Source: Lachnoclostridium sp. An14 (GTDB lineage Bacteria > Bacillota > Clostridia > Lachnospirales > Lachnospiraceae). From it: 56,725 bases of DNA. The position numbers and the translations under genes are program-made. Positions 49,512-56,725 of this stretch are shown piece after piece (position 1 is the first letter of the stretch; each line of letters begins with the position of its first letter). The stretch covers positions 1 through 56,725 of the forward strand of contig NZ_NFLE01000027.1 of NCBI RefSeq assembly GCF_002160755.1, read 5' to 3'. The notes beneath the pieces were generated by a model. It ran no database searches, had not been told where the DNA came from, and saw only the letters and a list, made by a program, of their open reading frames with translations.

Positions 49512-51032
49512 ATGCGAAAGACCTTGCGGCACATCGCGCTCATTGCCCTGACAGCCGTGTTCCTGACAGGACAGACCGCGACGGCGTTTGCCGACAATAA
49601 TTACGGTCCCGGAATGCTGATTGACAATCCGCAGCCCGATACCACGAACACAGATACAAACGATACGGCTGCTCAGGCAGGCGATACACAGACAGAAACT
49701 CAGACAGGGGATGGCACACAGGCTGGCGATACCCAGCAGACTGGCGACGCTCAGCCGACCGGCGACGGTACTCAGGCGGGCGACACTCAGCAGGCCGGCG
49801 ACGGTACTCAGGCGGGCGACGCTCAGCAGGCCGGCGACGGCAACATCCAGACCACTCCCACCAGGGAGATCACGGAGAGCACTCCCGTCCTTCAGTTCCA
49901 GTTTTTACGGCCGGACATGACCTGGACGGATCCGGTGCGCACGGATGTGACCATGCTGCCGGGTGATGCCGGTTTCATCTCCATGTCCGTCTACGCCATC
50001 AACCTTCCCGGCGACGTGCTCTACCGCACCTACGCCGCCCCCCGCGGCTGGAGCAACTGGGCCATGAACGGCGGACACACCGACTGGACCACCGACCCGG
50101 TAGAGGCCGTACAGATCCGTTTAAACGGCGTATTCGGCAATACCTTTGACGTGTACTACACCGCCACCTTAAACGACGGCACCCAGTGTGACTGGTCGAA
50201 GAACGGCGGCACCAACGGCACCATGGCCGTGGGCAAGTACATCACCGGTTTCCGCTACTCCCTGTGGGGCGCCAATGATCCCACCGCCAGCTACGTGATG
50301 GACAATCCTCTCGTTTCCGCCGCTCCCGACGGAATCACCATCGTGGACGGAATGCCCCAGTTCAGCAACGGCACCGGCGACCTCTTTACCGGATGGGTGT
50401 GGAACAACAGAGACCGCTACTACGTAGTGGACAATACGCCGGTTACCGGCTGGCAGTACATCGACGGCTACAAATACTTCTTTGAAACCGACGGAAAGCT
50501 GGTGCAGGACCTAGAGCCTTACCTTCAGTCCAAAGGCCCGTTCCAGATCCGTATCAATAAGCAGATGAACTGCACCACCATCTACATTCAGGACGGGGAA
50601 AACGGCTACATCATCCCTTACAAGACGTTCCTCTGCTCCACAGGAGACGACACGCCTCTGGGCACCTTCACCACCCCGGTGAAGTACCGCTGGAGACTGA
50701 TGAACACCGATGAGTACTGCCAGTACTGCACCCGCCTTGGCGAGGGACTGTCCATTCTGCTTCACTCCGTGATTTACGAGACGGCAGATCCCTACACCTT
50801 AAAGCCCAGCACCTACAACTGGCTGGGAGCCACCAAGTCCCACGGCTGCATCCGTTTCACCACCAGGGATGCCAAGTGGATTTTTGACAACTGCGCCCTC
50901 GGCACCGCCATCACGGTGTACGAGTCCGCGATCCCCGGCCCCTTTGACCGCCCGGCGATCCAGCAGATGATCTCGGACACTCAGACGTACGATCCTACGG
51001 ATGTGAATGTGCCGGAGAACGGATTGCAGTAA
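49512..51032 (+). CDS. Secreted L,D-transpeptidase with repeat linker and wall-binding modules
   Basis: A 506-residue exported enzyme. Signal peptide at 1-28 (hydrophobic core, cleavage near AFA-DN). A Gln/Gly/Asp/Thr-rich linker of 12-residue units spans about 55-110. ChW-like repeats with GWSNWAMNGG and DWSKNGGTNGT lie at about 170-255, a short choline-binding-type wall repeat (TGWVWNN, VTGWQYIDGYKYFF) at about 293-330. The YkuD domain (about 343-480) has H418 and the catalytic SHGCIRF with C446. It cross-links peptidoglycan stems by 3-3 bonds or attaches proteins. AGGAGG lies before the ATG. Confidence 0.92.
   Translation: MRKTLRHIALIALTAVFLTGQTATAFADNNYGPGMLIDNPQPDTTNTDTNDTAAQAGDTQTETQTGDGTQAGDTQQTGDAQPTGDGTQAGDTQQAGDGTQAGDAQQAGDGNIQTTPTREITESTPVLQFQFLRPDMTWTDPVRTDVTMLPGDAGFISMSVYAINLPGDVLYRTYAAPRGWSNWAMNGGHTDWTTDPVEAVQIRLNGVFGNTFDVYYTATLNDGTQCDWSKNGGTNGTMAVGKYITGFRYSLWGANDPTASYVMDNPLVSAAPDGITIVDGMPQFSNGTGDLFTGWVWNNRDRYYVVDNTPVTGWQYIDGYKYFFETDGKLVQDLEPYLQSKGPFQIRINKQMNCTTIYIQDGENGYIIPYKTFLCSTGDDTPLGTFTTPVKYRWRLMNTDEYCQYCTRLGEGLSILLHSVIYETADPYTLKPSTYNWLGATKSHGCIRFTTRDAKWIFDNCALGTAITVYESAIPGPFDRPAIQQMISDTQTYDPTDVNVPENGLQ
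49705..49832 (+). repeat. In-frame 36-bp tandem repeats in the L,D-transpeptidase linker
   Basis: Two near-identical 36-bp units start at 49761 and 49797 and older, more diverged units lie before them. They encode GDGTQAGDTQQA-type segments. Copy number may vary among strains. Confidence 0.8.
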
Positions 51033-51067
51033 TCATTGACTGACGAAAAAGAAAACAGGCAAAAACA

Positions 51068-51112
51068 GGGCTGGAACCGATGAATCAACGCACCGGTTCC
51101 AGCCCTTTTCTT
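51068..51112 (+). terminator. Rho-independent terminator of the L,D-transpeptidase gene
   Basis: GGGCTGGAACCG (51068-51079) pairs perfectly with CGGTTCCAGCCC (51094-51105), followed by TTTTCTT. Confidence 0.9.
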
Positions 51113-51203
51113 AATAACTTCTTCTAAATCTTTTCTAAACCCTTTTAAACGCCTATCCACGCAAAAATCCCTGCGCCGCAGCGCGCCGTTTTCCACATCC
51201 CGC

Positions 51204-53381
51204 CTACCGGTTTTTGAAAATATCCACAATCGCCTGCACCATTTTCACCAATACATTCCACATCCGCTGGAACGGCCCTTCTTCCGGGGCTGATCCGCTC
51301 TCCTCGTCGGAAATATCCGTGGGAAGGTGATCCTCGCTGATCTCCTCCGTGCGGACGATGATCTGCAGGCTGTTGGGTTCTCCGTTCTGATCGGATGTGA
51401 ATGAGAGCATCTCCGCCTCCGGATCCATGTTCAGAAAACGGTTCTCGTCCTCAAACTTATCCAGCTGCTCATCCAGGGTTTCCTTCATGTCCGCGCCTGC
51501 CGCCCGCACATCCGCCGTGTCGTCTAGCATCGCCAGGCTTTTGTCCAAAAGCTCCATGGCACCCTGCAAGCTCTCCCTGGCACCCGCGTCGATGGAGTCT
51601 CCCGCCGCTTTCAGAGTGCTGTCCACCACCGCCAGAAAGCCGTGAGTGCTGTCAATGGTCCTGCTGAGCCCCGTCATCAGATCCTCTGTGGCCCGGAGGG
51701 ACTCCATCATCGCCGGCACATAGCCGTCCACTGTGGAAATGAGGCCTCTCATATCCTCTAACAGATATACCAGCTGCTCATCCGCTCCCCGCAGAGAAGA
51801 CAGCATATTGGCCGTATCCCGGACCGTATCCTCCGTCACTGCCAGCGCCCCATTGATTTCGTCAATCACTGCCGACGCTGTGCCTTCCACCGCCTGGGCG
51901 CTCCCCAGAATGCCGCTCAGCTGGTCTAACATCCCCCGCACCTCATCCAGATACGGGTTATCCCCGAGCAGTTCCAGATCTTCCTCCAGGATCACATATC
52001 CATCGCTGGTCTCCTCCGGAATCCAGTATGATTCCTCTGTCTCCGAGGGTGTTGCCAGGCCGCCGCCTTTTCCCGGCCGTCCTTCCGACGCGTAGGAAAG
52101 GCTTTCCCGTAGCGCCGCCCAGTTTTCCTCGGCCTGGCCCTGATAGCCTTCCATCTGGCCCAGCAGGGCGCGGATCCGGTCCACAAGGGCCTTCGCCTCG
52201 TCCGCGTCTGACCGGATCTGACCCAGAATGGCCGCCTTTTCCTCCTGGCTGATGGACGGGACGGCATCCGCGATCCGTTTTAAATTGTCCCGGAGGCCGC
52301 CCATGCGGGCGTAGAGATCGTCCAGTTCTCCCTCCAGCTCATACATGGTATTGGACATCTGGTCCGTGTCTTTATTGATGTCCGTCACCGCCTGGCGGGC
52401 CGTCTGAAGATAGGGGACGAGAGCCGCCGTCCACACCGTCAGCTGATCTAAGTCGTTTAACGCCGCGGTGGCGCTCTCCTCCATGGCGTTTCGGTTCTGG
52501 CTGGCGATGACTCTGGCCCGGTCCAATGCGGTCAGTCCGTCCTTTACCTGCCCCACATCGCCTCTCATAGACTCCAGCGTTCCCAAAAGCTGGTCGATGC
52601 TGTCGTACATCCTGTCTCCGTCCTCCCGCCAGGTGTCCTTGGCCTCCTTCAGCTCTTTCACATTTTCCAGGGCGTCCAGCCGTCCCGGCACCATCATCAT
52701 CAAAACGCCGATGCTCTCATAGTCCTCCGTGCCGACGCGGACGGTAAAATCCCCTTCCTCTCCCGGCAGAGCGGCAAACACGGCCACCGTCTCCGTTCCG
52801 ATACTCTGAAGCTGGGCTCCCGGGGCGTCCACGCTGTAGCAGGACTCCATATCCACCGGGAAAATGACGGACAGCACCATATTGTTCTGATAGTATTCCG
52901 CCGCCCGCTCATTCGGCTGGGCCTTCACGTTGATCTCTATAAGGCCGGAGGCCCCCGCCAGCTCCTCCGCCCTGCTGGGCACTCCGTTGAGCTTGTAGGA
53001 AAGGTCAAAGGTCCACGGCAGTTCCACCTGATCGGGCGCCATCACTCCTTCATAATAGAAACGCTGGTTGTTCTCCCCAAATTCCCAGGTGACGGCGTTT
53101 CCGTCTGTGACGGGCTGGCGCTCGTCTGTCATATTTACCACCTTTTCGTAGGTTCCGTAGTCTGTGTAGGCGCTCACGCCGTTGGTGGTGCAGCCTTTGA
53201 CCACGCTCACATTTGTTTTCGCCCCGTAGTAGTCCAGGTTGACGTACATAGTCTCATCCACGGATACAGACGGCTCCGCTGCCCCGCAGGCTCCCGCCGC
53301 GCTCAAAACAAAGGTCACCGCTGCCATACAGCCGGCTGCCGCTCTTATGTACCGTTTCCGGTTTCTTTTTATACCCATCAT
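51204..53381 (-). CDS. Exported coiled-coil protein coupled to the MMPL transporter
   Basis: A 725-residue protein. A basic N-terminus and hydrophobic core (AAGCMAAVTFVLSAAGACG) form a signal sequence. Residues about 40-240 look like a beta-rich domain, 245-660 are long helical coiled-coil segments, and the end (FQRMWNVLVKMVQAIVDIF) is an amphipathic or membrane-leaning helix. The helical part resembles the extracellular region of YhgE/Pip-type proteins. The start overlaps the MMPL stop as ATGA. I infer that it is an accessory subunit of that transporter; I do not recognise a named family. Confidence 0.7.
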   Translation of the reverse strand: MMGIKRNRKRYIRAAAGCMAAVTFVLSAAGACGAAEPSVSVDETMYVNLDYYGAKTNVSVVKGCTTNGVSAYTDYGTYEKVVNMTDERQPVTDGNAVTWEFGENNQRFYYEGVMAPDQVELPWTFDLSYKLNGVPSRAEELAGASGLIEINVKAQPNERAAEYYQNNMVLSVIFPVDMESCYSVDAPGAQLQSIGTETVAVFAALPGEEGDFTVRVGTEDYESIGVLMMMVPGRLDALENVKELKEAKDTWREDGDRMYDSIDQLLGTLESMRGDVGQVKDGLTALDRARVIASQNRNAMEESATAALNDLDQLTVWTAALVPYLQTARQAVTDINKDTDQMSNTMYELEGELDDLYARMGGLRDNLKRIADAVPSISQEEKAAILGQIRSDADEAKALVDRIRALLGQMEGYQGQAEENWAALRESLSYASEGRPGKGGGLATPSETEESYWIPEETSDGYVILEEDLELLGDNPYLDEVRGMLDQLSGILGSAQAVEGTASAVIDEINGALAVTEDTVRDTANMLSSLRGADEQLVYLLEDMRGLISTVDGYVPAMMESLRATEDLMTGLSRTIDSTHGFLAVVDSTLKAAGDSIDAGARESLQGAMELLDKSLAMLDDTADVRAAGADMKETLDEQLDKFEDENRFLNMDPEAEMLSFTSDQNGEPNSLQIIVRTEEISEDHLPTDISDEESGSAPEEGPFQRMWNVLVKMVQAIVDIFKNR

Positions 53382-55609
53382 TTTTCTACCTCCCCGTTGT
53401 CCGCTGCCGTCTTCTTTCTCCCTGCTTTCCGCAGCAGACCGGCCGCCTGCTGCCTGCGCCGCTCAGCGCGGCGTTTCAGATACTGCCGGAACAGCTCCAG
53501 CTCGTTGTCCATAAGCACCCGGTCTCCCAGCACCAGCAGGGCCGGCATAAAGGTGGAAACCAGAATCATACTTAAAATCGCTCCCCTGCCGATCAGATGC
53601 CCCAGGTCGCCGATGGCGGCGATGGAGGAAACGTGATACAGAATATATCCCACAATGGTCAGAATGGAACCGGAAGTCAGGATCGCCGGTATGCTCCGTT
53701 TCAGCGTCTCCACGGCCGCCTCGTTCTTTTCCAGGCCCAGCTGCTTGCGGCAGGCGATGTAGTTGTTTGTGGTAAGGATGGCGTAGTCCACGGTTGCCCC
53801 CAGCTGGACGCAGCTCACAATGATGTAGCCCATGAAAATCATGGTCTCTCCCCGGATGTAGGGCACCGCCATGTTGATAAAGATCGCCACCTCAATGGGG
53901 ATCATGGCAATCACCGGGATCAGCAGAGACTTAAAGCTGAACATCACCACCACAAACACGCCGATCAGAGACAGAGTATTTACCCGGTCATAATCTACGG
54001 TGATGGTCGCCTCTATATCCTGGGTGGACGGCGTGGCCCCCACCAGGTAGGAATTTAAGGGATAATACCGTTTCATAATAGCCTGAATCTCGTCGGAATA
54101 CTCATAGGCCAGGGCGCTCTCCCCCTTGGAACGGACGTAAATGAGAATCCGGGACCAGCCGCTGCCGTCGTGGAGCAGCCCCGTCACGCTCTCCGGCAGA
54201 AAGCTCTCCGGCACTCCCTGGGGCAGCGTCTGAGAAAGGGACAGCACCGATTTTGTATAGGGAAGATCGCTCAATTCCTCCGCAAACTGCCGCTCCTTCA
54301 CATTGTCCCCTGACGGGATCAGGGCCATCATCATATTGCTCCTGCCAAATACGGCGTTGATCTCCTGTTCATCCGCGTAGACATCCGTGCCTTCCCCGGA
54401 GCCTACGGCGTCATTTCCATATAAGAAGGAGTTCATCCCCTGGGCAGTGTACGCCGGAATGGCAATGACGGCCACCAGGATCAGCACCGCGTACCGAACG
54501 CGGAAAATCCCCCGGCTCAGGCGGTGAAAGTCCGGCAGAAACGGCCGGTGGGCCGTTTTTTCCATCCACCCTGCCATCCGCAGAATCATGGCCGGCATAA
54601 ACAGCACTACTGTAATCAGGCTGATGACGATTCCCTTGGCCAGCACAATGCCCATATCAAAGCCGATGCTGAACTTCATGAACGCCAGCACCAGAAAGCC
54701 CACAATCGTGGTCAGGCTGCTGGCGAAAATGGAGTTTAACGCCTCCTCGATGGCGTTTCTAAGGGCCTCCGTCTGATCCAGCCCCGCCTTTTTTTGTCTG
54801 GTAAAGGCGTGAATCAGGAAAATGGAGTAATCCATGGAAACCGCCAGCTGCAGCACCGCCGACACGCTGTCCGTGAGGAAGGAAATCTGGCCCAGAAAGA
54901 TATTGGTGCCTTTATTGATCACCACCGCCACGCCCATGATGGTGAGGTAGAGCACCGGCTCCAGCCAGGAATTGGTGGTGATGCACAGGATCACAAAAAT
55001 CATGAAGACGCCGATGGAGAGAATCAGCCGCATCTCCTCCGCCACGTTTTCCGCCACCGATTTGTCCTGCACCGCCATTCCCACATAATAGCCTTTGTCA
55101 CCGGTGATCTCTCTCATCTCGTCAATGGCCTTCGACGTCCTTTTGCTGGTGTCCCCCTCGTCAAAGGTCACGTCAAACACGGCGCAGCCGTCTTTGTAAT
55201 ACTCGTCAATGGAGGTATAGTCGATGAAACCTTCTCCGGAAAACACGTTTGTGCCCGTGTCCAGCCACAGGATCTGATCCACTCCGTCCACCGCCTCCAA
55301 ACGGTCCTTATAAGCCTTGGCCTCAAAGAGGGTCACATCCTTCACCATCACCCTGGCTGTGCCGGGATAGCCGAAGGTTTCCTCCATCAGATTCAGCCCC
55401 TGTCTGGACTGCACCGTATCCGGCAGATATTCGGTCAGGTCATAATTAATCTCCACAAAGGGGGCCATCAGGGCGGAAATCACCACCGCCAGGAGAAAGA
55501 GTTTCTCAATGGCCCTGTTTTTCTCGATGATAAAGCTGGGCAGGTCAAATTTTTTTCCGGCAGGTTTCCCGCCCTGTTTTTGCTTTCTATGGGGAAAACG
55601 GAATTTCAT
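53378..55609 (-). CDS. MMPL/RND-family transporter
   Basis: About 743 residues with the two-fold RND layout: one TM and a large extracytoplasmic loop, five TMs, then the same again. 'VSMDYSIFLIHAF' near the middle and 'ATVDYAILTTNNY' near the end are the twin TM4/TM10 segments with the proton-relay aspartate-tyrosine. These proteins export lipids or hydrophobic compounds. The start is uncertain: ATG 55609 is preferred because the family N-terminus fits, ATG 55651 is an alternative, and anything before about 55688 would precede the transcript. A TetR gene is divergent. Confidence 0.88.
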   Translation of the reverse strand: MKFRFPHRKQKQGGKPAGKKFDLPSFIIEKNRAIEKLFLLAVVISALMAPFVEINYDLTEYLPDTVQSRQGLNLMEETFGYPGTARVMVKDVTLFEAKAYKDRLEAVDGVDQILWLDTGTNVFSGEGFIDYTSIDEYYKDGCAVFDVTFDEGDTSKRTSKAIDEMREITGDKGYYVGMAVQDKSVAENVAEEMRLILSIGVFMIFVILCITTNSWLEPVLYLTIMGVAVVINKGTNIFLGQISFLTDSVSAVLQLAVSMDYSIFLIHAFTRQKKAGLDQTEALRNAIEEALNSIFASSLTTIVGFLVLAFMKFSIGFDMGIVLAKGIVISLITVVLFMPAMILRMAGWMEKTAHRPFLPDFHRLSRGIFRVRYAVLILVAVIAIPAYTAQGMNSFLYGNDAVGSGEGTDVYADEQEINAVFGRSNMMMALIPSGDNVKERQFAEELSDLPYTKSVLSLSQTLPQGVPESFLPESVTGLLHDGSGWSRILIYVRSKGESALAYEYSDEIQAIMKRYYPLNSYLVGATPSTQDIEATITVDYDRVNTLSLIGVFVVVMFSFKSLLIPVIAMIPIEVAIFINMAVPYIRGETMIFMGYIIVSCVQLGATVDYAILTTNNYIACRKQLGLEKNEAAVETLKRSIPAILTSGSILTIVGYILYHVSSIAAIGDLGHLIGRGAILSMILVSTFMPALLVLGDRVLMDNELELFRQYLKRRAERRRQQAAGLLRKAGRKKTAADNGEVEK

Positions 55610-55663
55610 CACTCCAAACACGATCCTCTCCGACGTCCTAATAATGAACATTGTCCACACTAA

Positions 55664-55692
55664 TTGACATCTGTCTATTTTTAAACTATAAT
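55664..55692 (+). promoter_or_regulatory. Consensus promoter of tetR
   Basis: TTGACA (55664-55669), 17 bp, TATAAT (55687-55692), a perfect sigma-A promoter. Confidence 0.85.
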
Positions 55693-55694
55693 GA

Positions 55695-55723
55695 ATTATA
55701 ATGATTTCATGACAGAATTTCAA
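55695..55723 (-). promoter_or_regulatory. Near-consensus promoter of the MMPL operon
   Basis: Minus strand TTGAAA (55718-55723), 17 bp, TATAAT (55695-55700). The two -10 boxes of the divergent promoters are only 2 bp apart, so one bound repressor could silence both. Confidence 0.8.
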
Positions 55724-55745
55724 TAATCATTTTCATTAACATGCG

Positions 55746-55761
55746 TCTGTTTATAAACAGA
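55746..55761. promoter_or_regulatory. 16-bp perfect palindrome, likely TetR operator
   Basis: TCTGTTTATAAACAGA lies between the divergent promoters and the tetR start. A similar half (TCTGTC) lies within the tetR promoter spacer. Confidence 0.55.
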
Positions 55762-55824
55762 TATTTTTATATATGTTAATTAAACTGTGAGGTTTATAAA
55801 AATTTTACAGAAAGGGATATAACT

Positions 55825-56406
55825 ATGAAAGAAACAACCGTTGACCGGCGCATCCGAAAGACCAGGCAGCAGCTCCGCCAAAGCCTGACTGCCCTTTTAA
55901 AAGTGAAACCGATTCAGGACATTACCGTGAAAGAGCTGGCCGATATGGCGGACATCAACCGGGGCACCTTTTACCTTCACTACCGGGATGTATTCGACCT
56001 GTTAAATCAGATTGAGGACGAGCTTTTGACCGAGCTTGAGTCCCTGCTGGAGCAGTACCAGCCGGGAGACATTCTCTCCAACACGGTCCAGATTTTTGAC
56101 AATTTATATGAGCTGGTTCAGAAAAACAGCGAGCTGGTGGGGATTCTCATCGGCGAGCACGGGGAGTTAAATTTCGTCAACCGCTTAAATCACATTCTCC
56201 GGGAAAAATGCCTTCGGGACTGGATGGAGCATTTCCGTACGGACCGGGACGACACCTTTGAGGCTTACTACGTGTTCATCACCTCCGGCTGTATGGGCCT
56301 GGTGCAGTACTGGCTGAACAACGGCATGAAGGAAACGCCTCTGGAGCTGGCCAAGCTGACGGAGCAGATGATTTTAAACGGGGCGAAACTGCTGGGGGCA
56401 GAGTAA
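55825..56406 (+). CDS. TetR/AcrR-family regulator
   Basis: A 193-residue regulator. The N-terminal helix-turn-helix (RRIRKTRQQLRQSLTALL, ITVKELADMADINRGTFYLH, YRDVFDLLNQI) is typical, with a helical ligand domain from about residue 60 that resembles TetR_C of the DhaS/YxbF type. AAAGGG lies before the ATG. It probably represses the divergent MMPL operon and itself; the ligand would be a lipid or drug moved by the transporter. Confidence 0.9.
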   Translation: MKETTVDRRIRKTRQQLRQSLTALLKVKPIQDITVKELADMADINRGTFYLHYRDVFDLLNQIEDELLTELESLLEQYQPGDILSNTVQIFDNLYELVQKNSELVGILIGEHGELNFVNRLNHILREKCLRDWMEHFRTDRDDTFEAYYVFITSGCMGLVQYWLNNGMKETPLELAKLTEQMILNGAKLLGAE

Positions 56407-56725
56407 AAGGTGGGCGCAGCAGACGCACTCCCGCGTGGAATGCACCTGCGCCAGCAGCCATTTTCCTGCGCGCGGAACGCGCCTGGCGCCGGGGGGTGGA
56501 AAGCCCCCGGCGCCGCAGTTTCCGATGACAGAAAAATACCGCCCCGGCCAGACAGGCGGCAGTTATGCCCGTTGGCCGGAAGGCGGTATTTTCCTTTGAT
56601 TTATTCTTATCCTGAATTATTCACGACTTTGCCACGAATGTGGCTGAAAGCCACATAGTTACTGTATTTTAACTGAATATTGCTTTTCACCTATCAAGTG
56701 AATGAAAAAAGAGCATCCATTTGTG
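56407..56725. other. Structured non-coding right edge
   Basis: No gene is apparent. It contains repeat copy B, its terminator hairpin, a short hairpin TGTGGCT-GAA-AGCCACA (56639-56655) and an imperfect inverted repeat TTTTCAC...GTGAATGAAAA at the end. Confidence 0.5.
56412..56594. repeat. Dispersed structured repeat, copy B, with terminator hairpin
   Basis: It holds CTGCGCCAGCAGCCATTTTC, then the 11-bp perfect stem GGCGCCGGGGG (56485-56495)/CCCCCGGCGCC (56504-56514), then GCAGTTTCCGATGACAGAAA and a final stem AATACCGCC/GGCGGTATT followed by TTCC. The order of parts matches copy A at 37795-37975. It follows tetR and probably ends its transcript. Confidence 0.6.

Noticed and set aside
54794-55663. 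Plus-strand open frame of 289 codons opposite the MMPL gene
   Set aside because: Histidine-rich shadow of a clear transporter gene that would also overlap the tetR promoter; no start signal.

Overview
The window looks like a chromosomal segment of a moderately GC-rich member of the Clostridia, most likely Lachnospiraceae. That is inferred from gene content (DUF3783, Panacea-domain protein, ChW-like repeats on an L,D-transpeptidase, Wzm/Wzt glycan export, CyuA-type cysteine desulfidase), strong AGGAGG ribosome binding sites and sigma-A promoters with 17-bp spacers. I see no rRNA, tRNA, CRISPR array, transposase or phage structural gene.

Left part (1-18.9 kb), nutrient uptake and nucleoside catabolism. 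A 51-bp tandem repeat opens the window, followed by a leucine-rich-repeat protein and an AT-rich island with a 27-codon holin-like peptide. Next come a phosphonate-type ABC operon (phnD-phnC-phnE-phnE plus a metallophosphoesterase) and a divergent Crp/Fnr regulator; a CRP-like palindrome lies exactly at -41.5 of the predicted phn start. Then a nitroreductase/DUF3783 pair, a udp-deoB-deoC operon facing a GntR/UTRA regulator with a repeated decamer in both promoters, a cysteine desulfidase plus cation symporter facing a LysR regulator, and a FUSC membrane protein.

Middle (19-49.4 kb), a large surface-glycan locus, all leftward, in two blocks. The right block (49.4 to 41 kb) has glycosyltransferases, a Wzx-type flippase, DUF2304 and DUF2142 membrane proteins, RfbC and the ABC-2 permease Wzm. 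The left block (31.7 to 19 kb) has the partner ATPase Wzt, a methyltransferase, a 1036-residue multidomain glycosyltransferase, further glycosyltransferases, rfbF-rfbG-rfbH for a CDP-linked deoxysugar, LicD and a GtrB-like transferase, ending at a terminator. Between Wzm and Wzt lie about 9 kb of unrelated genes: methylglyoxal synthase, a sigma-54 activator driving an amino-acid permease/C-S lyase operon through a phased heptamer array, a candidate Panacea (PanAT-like) toxin-antitoxin pair, a cyclase and a YgjP-type peptidase.

Right end (49.5-56.7 kb), envelope functions: a secreted L,D-transpeptidase, then an MMPL transporter with a coupled coiled-coil exported protein, facing a TetR regulator over back-to-back consensus promoters. 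A structured GC-rich repeat at the right edge resembles one beside the C-S lyase gene.

The strongest candidates for something new are the sigma-54 enhancer array, the Panacea-linked membrane protein, the small holin-like peptide with an opposing promoter, and the dispersed structured repeat.
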